A DNA stretch of 57,397 bases, taken from assembly GCA_034521575.1 (NCBI GenBank), contig JAXHMJ010000002.1, forward strand, positions 943,692 to 1,001,088. The letters run 5' to 3'. The notes under the pieces were generated by a model. That model was not told the origin of the DNA, made no database searches, and saw nothing but the letters and a program-made list of their open reading frames with translations. The position numbers and the translations under genes were made by a program. Positions 26,726-36,016 of this stretch are shown here, one piece after another; positions within the stretch are counted from its first letter, which is position 1, and every line of letters begins with the position of its first letter. The DNA comes from a candidate division KSB1 bacterium. GTDB taxonomy: Bacteria; Zhuqueibacterota; Zhuqueibacteria; Residuimicrobiales; Krinioviventaceae.

Positions 26726-27694
26726 TCAAGATGATGGGATTGACAAACCGGTCAAATCCAGACTTTTTTCCCAAAGCAAACCCGCCATGTCTTTATCAAG
26801 AGCCGGCGGTGCGGGTGTCTCTTCAGTGGTCAAGTGGAAGAATTTGCCGTTTACGGTTTTTATGTTCTCCGAAACACCCAAATAATACAAAGCCTCGGCT
26901 GAAACTTGAGCGGATTTTAAGGTTTTATCAAAAAATGTCTTTTTAAACAAGCGGTAAAGGGGACCATTTTCCCGGCCCGTATCCGTCCTCACTGCACCTG
27001 GATGCATAGCATTTATCGACACAGCGGTATTTTCACATTTTTCAGCAAAAACAATCATGGACAAGAGTTGAGCGGTTTTGGCGGATCCGTAACTTTTCAA
27101 GCCGGAATAACGGTGTTTTTCCCAGTTCAGATCATCCACAGGCAGCCCCCATGCGGCAAACCGATGTCCTTCGGAACTCACAAAGATAATGCGGGCGCTT
27201 TTCTGGGATTTCAGTTTATCCAACAGCAGATAATTGATAATAAAAGAAGAGAGATAGTGAACCGCCAATGTTTTCTCGATACCGTCGGGTGTTAATTCCC
27301 GTGTTGTCAAATAGACACCGGCATTATGGATCAAAACATCGATGGGCTGCTTGACTTGCAGGAGTTCATTTGCAGCTTTACGAATATCGCTCAGATCGCT
27401 CAGATCGGCGATTAAGTACCGGCAGTTGACACCGTATTCGGTTTCAATCTCAGTACGCAATGCTTCCGATTTCACAGGATTGCGGTTGATACAGAGCAGA
27501 TTCGCACCGTGTGAGGCATACTTATGTGCGGTCAGCTTGCCGATACCGGATGTAGCGCCGGTGATCACAACCAGCCTGCCGGTGAAATCATCAGAGCAGA
27601 CCTCTGGCTCCAGAAAGCTGTTTCGGATCATAGCCCAAATATTAGACCATTTGTACTCTTTGACATACTGCCATACTTTTTTTCTTTTGTTCAT
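26726..27694 (-). CDS. Short-chain dehydrogenase/reductase (retinol-dehydrogenase-like)
   Basis: A 322-residue classical SDR. The cofactor motif VVITGATSGIGKLTAHKYA starts near residue 41, followed by NRNP (NADP preference is possible), IADLSDL, LIHNAGVY, the catalytic Ser in IIFVSSEGHR and YGSAK (YxxxK). About 40 N-terminal residues precede the Rossmann fold, as in retinol dehydrogenase-like and WW-domain oxidoreductase-like members. It lies between the SnoaL-like gene (8 bp upstream) and the CrtI-like gene (33 bp downstream). Together they suggest a short lipid or isoprenoid oxidation pathway. No lesion is seen. Confidence 0.88.
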   Translation of the reverse strand: MNKRKKVWQYVKEYKWSNIWAMIRNSFLEPEVCSDDFTGRLVVITGATSGIGKLTAHKYASHGANLLCINRNPVKSEALRTEIETEYGVNCRYLIADLSDLSDIRKAANELLQVKQPIDVLIHNAGVYLTTRELTPDGIEKTLAVHYLSSFIINYLLLDKLKSQKSARIIFVSSEGHRFAAWGLPVDDLNWEKHRYSGLKSYGSAKTAQLLSMIVFAEKCENTAVSINAMHPGAVRTDTGRENGPLYRLFKKTFFDKTLKSAQVSAEALYYLGVSENIKTVNGKFFHLTTEETPAPPALDKDMAGLLWEKSLDLTGLSIPSS

Positions 27695-27701
27695 ACCAGA
27701 C

Positions 27702-28133
27702 TCAACCGAATTTCTTTCTCATAAACCTTCTGTATGCCGGACCGAAACGCGGTATATTGTCAAAAATATCACCCCAAAGATCATAATAATCCCGCTGTTC
27801 TGAGATTTTTCCGTCTGCATTCAGAGTCACACGACTGCAGCCATAAATTGTCGAACCGGGATTATTTTTATAACTGAGGGTCATCTCCCACTCTAGAAAA
27901 ATAACGTTCTCCTGCTGGACCGCCCTGACAATGTGCATCTTTAAATCTTTAGAACGGTCTGCCAAACGTTCAGTCATTGCCGTGAATTCCCTGATACCAT
28001 GTATTTCCTGAATAGAGTCCCGAAAATAAATATCATCCGCATAATAGGGCAATATATGAGACCAGTCGGGGTTCCCTTTTGTATTGTATGTTTTTGACCA
28101 CAATTCAGTTATCGTATCGCAATTAATATCCAT
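27702..28133 (-). CDS. SnoaL-like / NTF2-fold protein
   Basis: A 143-residue single-domain protein with the NTF2-like fold pattern: LWSKTYNTKGNPDWSHIL, YYADDIYFRDSI, IHGIREFTAMTERL, VIFLEWEMTL and GCSRVTLNADGKISEQRDYYDL. SnoaL-like proteins act as small cyclases, isomerases or binding proteins. Its length is normal. It is the first gene of a likely operon with an SDR, a CrtI-like oxidoreductase and a molybdopterin enzyme. NTF2-like, SDR and FAD-oxidase genes also occur together in oxidative-stress lipid clusters of proteobacteria (family knowledge), but those clusters contain extra genes absent here. Confidence 0.8.
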   Translation of the reverse strand: MDINCDTITELWSKTYNTKGNPDWSHILPYYADDIYFRDSIQEIHGIREFTAMTERLADRSKDLKMHIVRAVQQENVIFLEWEMTLSYKNNPGSTIYGCSRVTLNADGKISEQRDYYDLWGDIFDNIPRFGPAYRRFMRKKFG

Positions 28134-28181
28134 TTTTATACTGTTCTCCTCTTCACATTCTGTAATAATTTTAGAAAAATT

Positions 28182-28862
28182 CTATAAATACATACCTATT
28201 GTGAACATATAATCCAGGTTGCGCAAGGGCGCGGGATCCTCTCCTTCTGCAGTGGGCATCATCAATACATTCCAGCCGATGGTAAAGCGGTACTCGAAAA
28301 AGCACTCTTTGCCCAAAATCGTGCTTTCCACACCGGCTCCATAGAGGAACGCATAATCAAAAACATCTATACCTTTGATTTTATTAACATCATAAAAACT
28401 GACAGGCACACCATCAACTTTAGCCACGCCACTCAGACGGTAATCACCGTTGAGTAAAATGGAGAGGACAAACCCACTGCTTCCATAAAGAGTAAAATCT
28501 CCCATCTGGGCAAACGAATATCGTATCAGCATGGGGATTTCAAAATAGTTCAAATCATACTCGGTTCGGGTATTGATTGGACGATCTTTCAAGTCAATAT
28601 CTTCCCTTGATCCTTTCTGCACAAATAAAAACTCTTGCTGCATACCGAATGATTCTGTGATGGGATAATAAATGAGCAGACCGCCCGCCAGGCCATGCCG
28701 GTAATATACATCAACTGAATAAGGGAGATCGGGAGCAAGGATACCATATTGCGTTGCCATACTGTACCCTGCCCTGAATCCAAATTTGACACCTTTTTGA
28801 GCGGATACAGGATTATGCAAAATCAAAAGTAATAATATATAAATACGCGGAATCCATTTCAT
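28182..28862 (-). CDS. Outer-membrane beta-barrel protein (PorT/OMP_b-brl-like)
   Basis: 226 residues with signal peptide MKWIPRIYILLLLILH and cleavage after SAQ. The mature part begins GVKFGFRAGYSMA and shows alternating amphipathic strands (YYPITESFGMQQEFLFVQKG, YFEIPMLIRYSF, GSSGFVLSILLNGDY, CFFEYRFTIGWNVL, YMFTIGMYL). This is the small eight-to-ten-strand barrel type common in FCB genomes. The function is unknown. It is 48 bp downstream of nothing obvious and is separated from the SnoaL operon by a short gap on the same strand, so it might head that operon. Confidence 0.8.
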   Translation of the reverse strand: MKWIPRIYILLLLILHNPVSAQKGVKFGFRAGYSMATQYGILAPDLPYSVDVYYRHGLAGGLLIYYPITESFGMQQEFLFVQKGSREDIDLKDRPINTRTEYDLNYFEIPMLIRYSFAQMGDFTLYGSSGFVLSILLNGDYRLSGVAKVDGVPVSFYDVNKIKGIDVFDYAFLYGAGVESTILGKECFFEYRFTIGWNVLMMPTAEGEDPAPLRNLDYMFTIGMYL

Positions 28863-29014
28863 AGTCTACTCCTGGTAGCAGAGGTACAAGACATGTATCC
28901 CCTGACGTCGGTTTCAGAGTCGTATACCGGGCTGAAAAATATTTTCATCCAAAAATATTAAATCTTTGCAATAGTTCCAAATATTAAATAATGTCAAGTG
29001 CACTCGAGTCACTC

Positions 29015-29908
29015 TCAGTCTTGCTGATATTTCCGGATAAAACAGCCGATTTCATCCACAGCCTGTTTTGCTTCAGGCAGATAGGGTATGAAAATATGCC
29101 ACAAATGCCACATTTTCGGCCAAACAGTCAGCGTTAGCTCCACACCTGCATAACCAGCATTCTCTGCAAGACGTTCCGCATCACTCAATAGAATTTCATG
29201 TTTACCTGCCTGGACGAGTATTGGCGGCAGGCCTGTCAAGTCACCATAATGAGGCGAAATCAAAGGATAGCGCACATTCTGATTACCTGCATATTTTCGC
29301 GACATAGACAGGGCAAATTCCGATGTTAAAAGTGCATCTTTGTTGGTATGAAACGTCTCACCGGTACAGGCCAGATCAGTCATAGGGGACATACAAACAG
29401 CAGCAGACGGCAGTGTCTCACCGGCATCACGAAGCGCCATCAAAACCGCCAACACCAAATTGGCCCCGGCTGAATCGCCTGTAAGCACAATACGATCCGG
29501 TTTGATCCCATCCTTTAGCAGCCGCCTGTAAGCAGTCAGGCAATCGTTAAGCTGGACTGGAAAAATGTGTTCAGGTGCCAGATGATAATCAACTGCCACG
29601 ACCCGGCTGTTTGCGGCCTGTGCGATATAGGCGGCAAGCACACGATAGTTATTATTCCAACCCAGCACCCATGCACCGCCGTGGATATATAATACCACAG
29701 ATTTTACTACAGCAAGACGCGGCTTGATCCACTCGACTGGAACCCCATCCAGAATGCTTTCCTGTAATGTCACACCATCAGGCAGCAGCAGTGGCCTGGA
29801 TGTTTTTTCTGAAAAAGTGCGCAAATCTTGTATTGAATTAATTGAATTCATCCGATACGAAAGTATTCTTGTCATGAACCTGAACACAATACTTTGTAAA
29901 CTGGACAT
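29015..29908 (-). CDS. Alpha/beta hydrolase, HSL-type esterase
   Basis: 297 residues with the hormone-sensitive-lipase signature. The oxyanion motif YIHGGAWVLG is at about residue 75, followed by VDYHLAPEHIFP, the nucleophile elbow TGDSAGANL and AVCMSPMTDL. The acid region is VQAGKHEILLSDAERL, where the usual Asp-Glu pair reads His-Glu, and the His lies in KMWHLWHIF. It probably hydrolyses short-chain esters or lactones, cytoplasmic or membrane-associated. The first ~30 residues are basic-hydrophobic without a clean signal peptide. It resembles the decayed hydrolase at 1485-2400. The gene is on its own, with 150 bp to the next gene downstream. Confidence 0.85.
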   Translation of the reverse strand: MSSLQSIVFRFMTRILSYRMNSINSIQDLRTFSEKTSRPLLLPDGVTLQESILDGVPVEWIKPRLAVVKSVVLYIHGGAWVLGWNNNYRVLAAYIAQAANSRVVAVDYHLAPEHIFPVQLNDCLTAYRRLLKDGIKPDRIVLTGDSAGANLVLAVLMALRDAGETLPSAAVCMSPMTDLACTGETFHTNKDALLTSEFALSMSRKYAGNQNVRYPLISPHYGDLTGLPPILVQAGKHEILLSDAERLAENAGYAGVELTLTVWPKMWHLWHIFIPYLPEAKQAVDEIGCFIRKYQQD

Positions 29909-30120
29909 ATTGCAGACACTTTTTAATTTGGGCTGAAATTATTGCTTTGTTCCGATAAACGGGCTGCTAATTGCTGGAGAATCTGCTATTCATAATCTTG
30001 GATGATGTTATGAATCAACAACAAAACTGTGAACATTGAATACAGTTTTTTGTTATACTGAATCACCACTTATTCGACAAGGCTATCACAATATTTTTTA
30101 ATCAACCGTGACAGATTAAA

Positions 30121-30594
30121 TCACACTTTATTATATACCATATCAACCTCAATATCCTCATCAGTACCGTCAGAATCAAAATCAATCGGCATCATCACGG
30201 TAATGGTGAGAGTATTGCCGTCAATATCATAGCCTACAATATTATCAATCCCGACGTCGTTGATGATCAATTCATCACCGTTCAAGCTATAGGTGCCGTC
30301 AACCACAACATCACTGCTGCCGGTATAAGTCGTTGTCACTGAAGCGGATCCGTCTTCGTTTAACAGCAGGACAGACGAGGTGGCCCCTGTTCCGGAGAGC
30401 TCTAAAAATTGCTCCGCGGTCATACTCATATCACCCACTGGAGTATTTTTCATGACTACATTGCTCATACGCCAGTTGCCAACGATTGATTCTTCCTTTT
30501 TGGATTCAACTCCATTGTCACAGCTGCTGCCGATAAACAGAACCTGCATAAGCGCAGAAGCGATTAGCAGTACCAGTATTCTTATTGTGCGCAT
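30121..30594 (-). CDS. Lipocalin-like small lipoprotein
   Basis: 157 residues. The signal peptide MRTIRILVLLIASALMQVLF ends in a lipobox-like IGSSC, so it is a likely lipoprotein. The mature part starts near IVGNWRMSNVV, and a later stretch reads LLLNEDGSASVTTTY then GTYSLNGDELII, the pattern of lipocalin-like domains of FCB lipoproteins (G-x-W start, beta-hairpins with polar turns). The C-terminal PIDFDSDGTDEDIEV segment is very acidic and could bind calcium. The function is unknown. It stands alone, with no operon partner. Confidence 0.75.
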   Translation of the reverse strand: MRTIRILVLLIASALMQVLFIGSSCDNGVESKKEESIVGNWRMSNVVMKNTPVGDMSMTAEQFLELSGTGATSSVLLLNEDGSASVTTTYTGSSDVVVDGTYSLNGDELIINDVGIDNIVGYDIDGNTLTITVMMPIDFDSDGTDEDIEVDMVYNKV

Positions 30595-31139
30595 TTCACC
30601 TCCATGTTGGTTAATGATAAAACAAGGTATGATATTTTTTTAAAAAAACAAAAGGTTTATGACCGGTAGATGAAAGTTCATCTGCACTGATGAGTTTGAT
30701 AGTCGACGGGGTTCGCAGTGCCGGACTGCAGTATACATGATCAAAACAACACCCGGAGTTGTATATATGCCGCGCCATATATCGACAGGTCCGGAGCCCC
30801 CGATCGTTGAGCGGACGGTCAATATCGGCCAGCGCGTCATCTTTCCAGCTGGATTTGGCGTGCCGGATGAGATGTAATTATTCCATAAACATACCATAAA
30901 TATTTTTTCAGATGCTATGTTTTGATCATTCAACGCAGAACCCGACGAGGACGTGGAGAACCATCGAGAAATCTGAAATCAAGTATTTTCCCCTGCATTT
31001 ATCACGTGTCAACAGATTCCACAAAATGAAATTGAATGTTCTCACCAATAAAGCAAGAGACTGTTTTTCAATACTACCTCTGCGTTCTCGGCAAACCCGG
31101 CGTTTGAGTTACGAAAATTTGTTTCCTGCTTCAATCGAG
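30595..31139. other. Intergenic region with a possible short gene remnant
   Basis: A 545-bp region. On the plus strand, 30737-30871 is open and reads TTPGVVYMPRHISTGPEPP then VNIGQRVIFPAGFGVPDEM. The last part faintly recalls the FP-x-G segment near the end of GH130 enzymes, but the match is too short to rely on. The minus-strand frame through the same bases shows no family pattern. The rest has no recognised signal. Confidence 0.3.
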
Positions 31140-32111
31140 CTACAATTTTTGCATGGAGAACCAGCCGTCGCCAACTGATATGCGGGCAACAGGTTTGCCT
31201 TTCTCTTTGACAAAATGAACCAGGACATCTGTTGTTTTGGCAAATAATTTTCCCTCATCGCTGCAGAACAGAACCAGACGGGTCCCGGCTATATCCATAG
31301 CCAGTCGACCATGTCCGGCGAGAGTTACTTGAGCGGGCTCTCCCCAGCTGATATGATAAGATCCTGTATATTGCTTCAGATGTTCATCGGTGTAATAATA
31401 TTCGGGGTTGGATTCAGGATCGAGCTCGCGCACCCAGATATTGCGATAGCAGACGGGATTGCCGTGATCCTGAAGCGCAATCGGCATCCTGAGCGGATGC
31501 GGACTGTAATCAGGTCGATTAATCCAGGCCGTCGGCCCGGACAATTCGACATGGTTCTGAATCAAGACACCGTTGTGAAAAATAGTCATATAGGCAGGCG
31601 AAACGAGTTCCCCGTCCCCGCAGAAACGTGGCACGGTATAAATAATGTCATAACTCTGCCATTTACCGGGCCGCCTGGATGCATTGACCATTGGAGCATA
31701 TTGTCCGTAGAGTGAACCTGCCGATCCATCTGCATAGGTTTCGTTCTGATACGAGTCGAGCACCTGGATCTCATACCGGTCGAGTCCGAAAAACACGCCG
31801 CTGTTGCCTCTTCCCTGGCTTTCTCCCTCTGCCGGAACCGGCGGCGCCCACTCGACATGCAGTTGGCAATCGCCGAACGATTGCAGAGAACGAATATAGC
31901 CGCTTTCCGGCACACATTCCAATGCGCCCGCCTCAATTCGCCACTTTGTGGGGTTTCCGTCCATTCCCACCCAGGCGGACAGATCCGAGCCGTCAAACAA
32001 GACCACCGCATCCGACGGCGCTGAGCTTGCCTTTTGCCCTGTTGACGGTTCCCCCGGAACCACGGCCGGAGGCGCGGGCTGGGTTCGATCGTGTGCCGGG
32101 CGATCGAACAT
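31140..32111 (-). CDS. DUF1080 / 3-keto-disaccharide hydrolase domain protein
   Basis: A 323-residue frame with a full DUF1080 concanavalin-like domain: VVLFDGSDLSAWVG, the RGNSGVFF and YEIQVLDSYQNETYADG motifs, GSLYGQYAP, YDIIYTVPRF, FHNGVLIQNHVELSG, IALQDHGNPVCYRNIWVREL. Domains of this family bind or cleave (3-keto) disaccharides in the envelope. The C-terminal ~85 residues carry an extra small beta domain (AQVTLAGHGRLAMDIAGT). No signal peptide is seen in this frame, but one frame away, from about 32215 down, a hydrophobic stretch (LIICIFNILLINLLAI) is present. The true start is therefore probably upstream, with a frameshift near 32110-32150. It lies downstream of the GH130/GT4 pair on the same strand, 390 bp away. 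Confidence 0.8.
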   Translation of the reverse strand: MFDRPAHDRTQPAPPAVVPGEPSTGQKASSAPSDAVVLFDGSDLSAWVGMDGNPTKWRIEAGALECVPESGYIRSLQSFGDCQLHVEWAPPVPAEGESQGRGNSGVFFGLDRYEIQVLDSYQNETYADGSAGSLYGQYAPMVNASRRPGKWQSYDIIYTVPRFCGDGELVSPAYMTIFHNGVLIQNHVELSGPTAWINRPDYSPHPLRMPIALQDHGNPVCYRNIWVRELDPESNPEYYYTDEHLKQYTGSYHISWGEPAQVTLAGHGRLAMDIAGTRLVLFCSDEGKLFAKTTDVLVHFVKEKGKPVARISVGDGWFSMQKL

Positions 32112-32500
32112 TGATGCACAGACATTCTGGGAAAGCGGACTGCCAGAATGCCGGCCGGTTGTATGGCAAGCAGATTTATCAGCAGAATATTAAATATGCA
32201 GATAATTAATTGTTTGTGAAACAACCAAACTCTATCAGATTTTGTTTTCACAACATCCTCCGGTGTTTAAATCATATATATAAATTTATTGGAACCATCA
32301 TAACAATCTATCAAAAAATCAGCAATCAAGCCAATTTTTTGATAGATTATGCGTTTTTTTATGAACAATTGGTGAATGCCCCCGGTTTGATCTTGTTTTA
32401 CATATACTTGCAAATATTGATATATAAACCCTGTTTTACTGATCATACAAAATCCGCCCCCTTTAATCAGTCCGGTCAGGATCCATTCCCAGGCGCTGAA

Positions 32501-33439
32501 TCAGTGTTGAGCAAGCCATTCCAGCATGGCGTTCACACTGCCGGTGACCAGGGCAATGCTCGTATCCGCCGCGCCGTAATACAGACGAATCGTGTCGCCA
32601 TCGGGTGCTATGGTATAACCGCATGGAAAGACAACATGGTCAACATCGCCACGACGTTCGTATGGTTCCTCTGGAGAAAAAACCCATTCATCACCGCGTT
32701 TGAGGCAGATCTCCGGTTTATTTAAATCGAACAGGGCCAGTCCGAGCCGATAAATGGCGCCGGCTGCATTTACACGGACACCGTGATAGATGACCAGCCA
32801 TCCTGCTTTGGTTTTTATAGGCGGAGGCGAGAGCCCGATTTTGTTCGCATCCCACCAGGCTCCGCGCCTGGCTTTTAACATGAGCTTGTGGTCGCCCCAG
32901 TGACGCAGATTGGAGGAATAGGAAAGCCACATATGTGCTCCGGGCATGGCGACCGGACGATGAATCAATGCCCAATTGCCATTAATGCGTTCAGGCAAAA
33001 GCACGGCGTCTTTATCCTCAGGCTGCAAAATCAAGCCATAGCGTTCAAAATGGTGAAAATCTTCTGTGAGAGCCAGAGATACCCCCGGTCCTTCTCGGGT
33101 GTAGGTGGTATAAACGATGGCATATTTATCAAGTTCGCTAACATAGGTGATACGTGGATCTTCAATGCCCCAAACTTCCTCCGGAAAGCGCTCCGGATCC
33201 GGCATCAACGTCGGCTGTGTATCGATCTTCCAGTTATCTATGCCATTATCTGAGCGCGCAGCGCACAAGTGGGAATGCCCGCGTCGATCTTCAACACGGC
33301 ACAAAAGAAGAGTGACACCATCAGGCATTAATACGGCGCCGGGGTTGAAAACAGAATTAACCCGGTACGGCCATTGTGCAGCCGTCAGAATGGGATTATG
33401 TTCGTGGCGTCGAAAGAGCTCTGGATATTCGTTATTCAT
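32501..33439 (-). CDS. GH130 family beta-mannoside phosphorylase or mannosidase
   Basis: A 312-residue five-bladed propeller enzyme. Landmarks are HEHNPILTAAQWPYRVNSVFNPGAV, where the NPGA segment contributes to the active site; LLLCRVEDRRGHSHLCAARS; WGIEDPRITYV (general acid Asp region); GAWWDANKIGLSPPPI; WLVIYHGVRV; and VVFPCGYTIAPDGDTIRLYYGAADT. GH130 enzymes phosphorolyse or hydrolyse beta-1,2 or beta-1,4 mannosides. No signal peptide is present, so it should act in the cytoplasm. Its ATG overlaps the stop of the glycosyltransferase gene by four bases, a strong sign that both act on the same mannose-containing glycan. Confidence 0.92.
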   Translation of the reverse strand: MNNEYPELFRRHEHNPILTAAQWPYRVNSVFNPGAVLMPDGVTLLLCRVEDRRGHSHLCAARSDNGIDNWKIDTQPTLMPDPERFPEEVWGIEDPRITYVSELDKYAIVYTTYTREGPGVSLALTEDFHHFERYGLILQPEDKDAVLLPERINGNWALIHRPVAMPGAHMWLSYSSNLRHWGDHKLMLKARRGAWWDANKIGLSPPPIKTKAGWLVIYHGVRVNAAGAIYRLGLALFDLNKPEICLKRGDEWVFSPEEPYERRGDVDHVVFPCGYTIAPDGDTIRLYYGAADTSIALVTGSVNAMLEWLAQH

Positions 33440-35718
33440 TGGCTTTTAATCTCCTGGGTTAATAAAATATTTTCAGCCAGGCGCAATTCCAGCAGGGCCT
33501 GAAGAAAGGCCAGCGTCGACTCTGCACCCTGGTTCTTGTTCACACTGTCGGGATGCAAACCGTCCTGGCATCCTCCTGTAGTTGGATCATAAACAGGAAG
33601 ATTCAAGTCGTTATGTCCGAGAAACCACTCAAAGGTCCGGCGTGCTTCTTCCTGCCAACGTTTGTCGCCGGTGATCCGGTAAGCTTCAAGACACGCAGAA
33701 ACCATGGTTTGTGCTTCGACCGGCTGTTGGTCAAAGCGCGCGCGCTTTGACCCCTGCTGATAAAATCCATTGGATCCTATAGGGAAAAAATATCCCACAT
33801 CCGAATGCTGTAAATCAGACAACCAGTTCAATGACTCTAAACCGGCCTCTGTCAAAGAGGTATTGGACATGACATTGCCACTCGTAAGTAAAGCGTGCGG
33901 CAGTGCGGCATTGCAATAGGTTAACCGGTCTTCATACCATTGCCATTTATCAGAATAGTTTTCTTTATACAATTTATATAATTGCATGGACAATTCCTCA
34001 AGCACCTGGATGGCTCGCCGATCACCGGTAAATCGATGCAGGTATTCCTGAATCCCCATTATTGTAAAAGCCCAGGCGCGGGGGCTGGTCGTCTCGAGAA
34101 TGGCCGGCAGGGCCTGCTCGAACACCCATCCAGCCATGCTGTGCAGGGCCGGTATATTTGATCGACCCAATACAGTCCCTAACGCCCACAACGTTCGGCC
34201 ATGGCTGTCTTCAGAACCGATCTTCTCCAGCCAGTTACGTTGATAATCCATAAAATTTCGAAAACGTCCAATTTCTGAATTAAAGGCATACCAGATAAAA
34301 GCAAGATAGCGGGAACCGAGTTGCAGTGTGTTTTCATTCCCCAGGGATTCCAGGAGAACACTCACGATCAGAGCCCGGGCATTATCGTCGATCGAGTATC
34401 CTTCGCTATAGTTTGGAACTGTGAATATGGCATGTTGGATTATACCCGTCTCATCTGTCATATGTAACAAGTGGTCAAGCTTTACAGGCGGTAAATCGGC
34501 TGGACGTTTATCCAATGGTTTGACTGCAAAACCAGGGCGGGTAAAATGGCGACGCTCTTTGCGTGTGCGTTTAAAGCACTCTTCATAGCGTTCCGCAACC
34601 TGGGGCCAGATCATCTGTCTGCCGTACACATAGGCCCGCTTTCTCATGGCATCGCGTTCGGATTCATTGTCTAAAAGCCGAATCACCTGATTGGCGAGTG
34701 CGTCAGAATCCTGAAATGGCACCAGCACCCCCCGTCCATCAGATAAGAGTTCATCCGCATACCAGTATGGCGTCGAAATCACGGCCTTTCCAGCCCCCAG
34801 TGTATATGCAAGCGTTCCGGAAGTGATTTGCGCTTCATTCAGATAAGGTGTAATGTAAATGTCCGCGGCGCTGATGAATTCAGTGAGTTCTTCCCTGCTG
34901 ACAAAGCGATTATAAAAAATGACCTGACTTTGCACTTTTTTCTCTCTGGCCAGGCGCTGCAAGTATAATCGGTAGGTTTCCCCCTCGCTCCGAATGACAT
35001 GGGGGTGGGTTGCGCCAACGACGAAATAAACAATGTTCGGATAACTTTGCAAAATGGCGGGTAAAGCTGAAATGACGTTTTCAATGCCCTTATTTTCAGA
35101 CAACAATCCAAAGCTCAGCAGGACAATTTTGCCTTCGACGCCAAACAGATCTTTGTGAAAACTTGGATCAACAAAGGGCACATCCGGGATGCCGTGTGGA
35201 ATCAGGTCAATTTTATCCGATGCTACGCCATAGACATCATGCAGGAATTCCGCACCGTGTTGACTCATAACTACAACTCGATCTGACAGCGACGATATTT
35301 CCTGCAGTACCCTTTTTTGATCAGGATCAGGATCACGCAGAATGGTATGAAAAGTGGTTACAACAGGCATCCTCAACTCGCGCAAAAGTACCAGAATATG
35401 ACTGCCTGCCCGACCTCCAAATATACCATACTCATGCTGCAGTGAAACGAGGTCCACGCTGTTTATGTTCAGAAAATCTGCAGCGCGGCGATAAGAATCG
35501 ATGTCCTTTTCAGAAATTTCAAACCGAACCTGGTCAGGATAATTATAGCCGGCCTTCACATCATTGACCGGAACAGCGATGCAGGTTGTTTGATCAAATT
35601 TCGTCGCAATGGCGTTGCTTAAATCCGTTGTAAATGTGGCGATGCCGCATTGACGCGGCAGGTAATTGCCAATAAACGCAATGCGATCGAGTCTTGAATG
35701 GGTTGATACGGAATTCAT
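33436..35718 (-). CDS. GT4 glycosyltransferase fused to an (alpha/alpha)-barrel-like domain
   Basis: About 760 residues from ATG 35718 (a TTG two codons earlier is possible). Residues ~1-390 are a GT-B glycosyltransferase family 4 enzyme: FIGNYLPRQCGIATFTTDLS, LQHEYGIFGGRAG, TTFHTIL, LIPHGIPDVPF, LLSFGLLSENKGIENVI, ADIYITPYLNEAQITSGTLA. Residues ~420-760 are a helical toroid-like domain (YSIDDNARALIV, GRFRNFMDYQRNW, EDSHGRTLWALGTVLG, VEAQTMVSACLEAYRITG, NQGAESTLAFLQALLE), similar to six-hairpin glycosidase-like domains. This fusion recurs beside GH130 genes in many bacteria. It probably builds or trims a mannosyl glycan. ATGA overlap couples it to the GH130 gene. Confidence 0.85.
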   Translation of the reverse strand: MNSVSTHSRLDRIAFIGNYLPRQCGIATFTTDLSNAIATKFDQTTCIAVPVNDVKAGYNYPDQVRFEISEKDIDSYRRAADFLNINSVDLVSLQHEYGIFGGRAGSHILVLLRELRMPVVTTFHTILRDPDPDQKRVLQEISSLSDRVVVMSQHGAEFLHDVYGVASDKIDLIPHGIPDVPFVDPSFHKDLFGVEGKIVLLSFGLLSENKGIENVISALPAILQSYPNIVYFVVGATHPHVIRSEGETYRLYLQRLAREKKVQSQVIFYNRFVSREELTEFISAADIYITPYLNEAQITSGTLAYTLGAGKAVISTPYWYADELLSDGRGVLVPFQDSDALANQVIRLLDNESERDAMRKRAYVYGRQMIWPQVAERYEECFKRTRKERRHFTRPGFAVKPLDKRPADLPPVKLDHLLHMTDETGIIQHAIFTVPNYSEGYSIDDNARALIVSVLLESLGNENTLQLGSRYLAFIWYAFNSEIGRFRNFMDYQRNWLEKIGSEDSHGRTLWALGTVLGRSNIPALHSMAGWVFEQALPAILETTSPRAWAFTIMGIQEYLHRFTGDRRAIQVLEELSMQLYKLYKENYSDKWQWYEDRLTYCNAALPHALLTSGNVMSNTSLTEAGLESLNWLSDLQHSDVGYFFPIGSNGFYQQGSKRARFDQQPVEAQTMVSACLEAYRITGDKRWQEEARRTFEWFLGHNDLNLPVYDPTTGGCQDGLHPDSVNKNQGAESTLAFLQALLELRLAENILLTQEIKSQ

Positions 35719-35724
35719 GATCAA

Positions 35725-36016
35725 TATCTTTCTATGAATAGCGGTTTTGATGGTCTTAAACAGTCTGCTTCCCGGTTTCGTTACCTCCTCTACAAAGCGG
35801 CGTGTCCAATCCCTATGCAGTTTTATACTTTTACGGATTTTTTAATCTGATCGGGCAATCGTGTTAAAGTAAAAACTTGCTCTAAATTCCGATTCACTTT
35901 TCTCAGATTGGTCAAGTATTTCATGCAAATGAACTTGCCATACCCGGTATAAGAATCCGGAGATAAGCCCAATTCCGCATATATGTATTTTAACTTTACG
36001 ATAATGGCGTGCTAAA
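35725..36016. other. Intergenic region, nothing recognised
   Basis: A 292-bp spacer between the RRM gene and the glycosyltransferase gene, both on the minus strand. No terminator with T-run, promoter pair or conserved ORF stands out. Confidence 0.4.

Noticed and set aside
30640-30933. 97-codon minus-strand ORF
   Set aside because: No signal, family or codon pattern, and no credible start.
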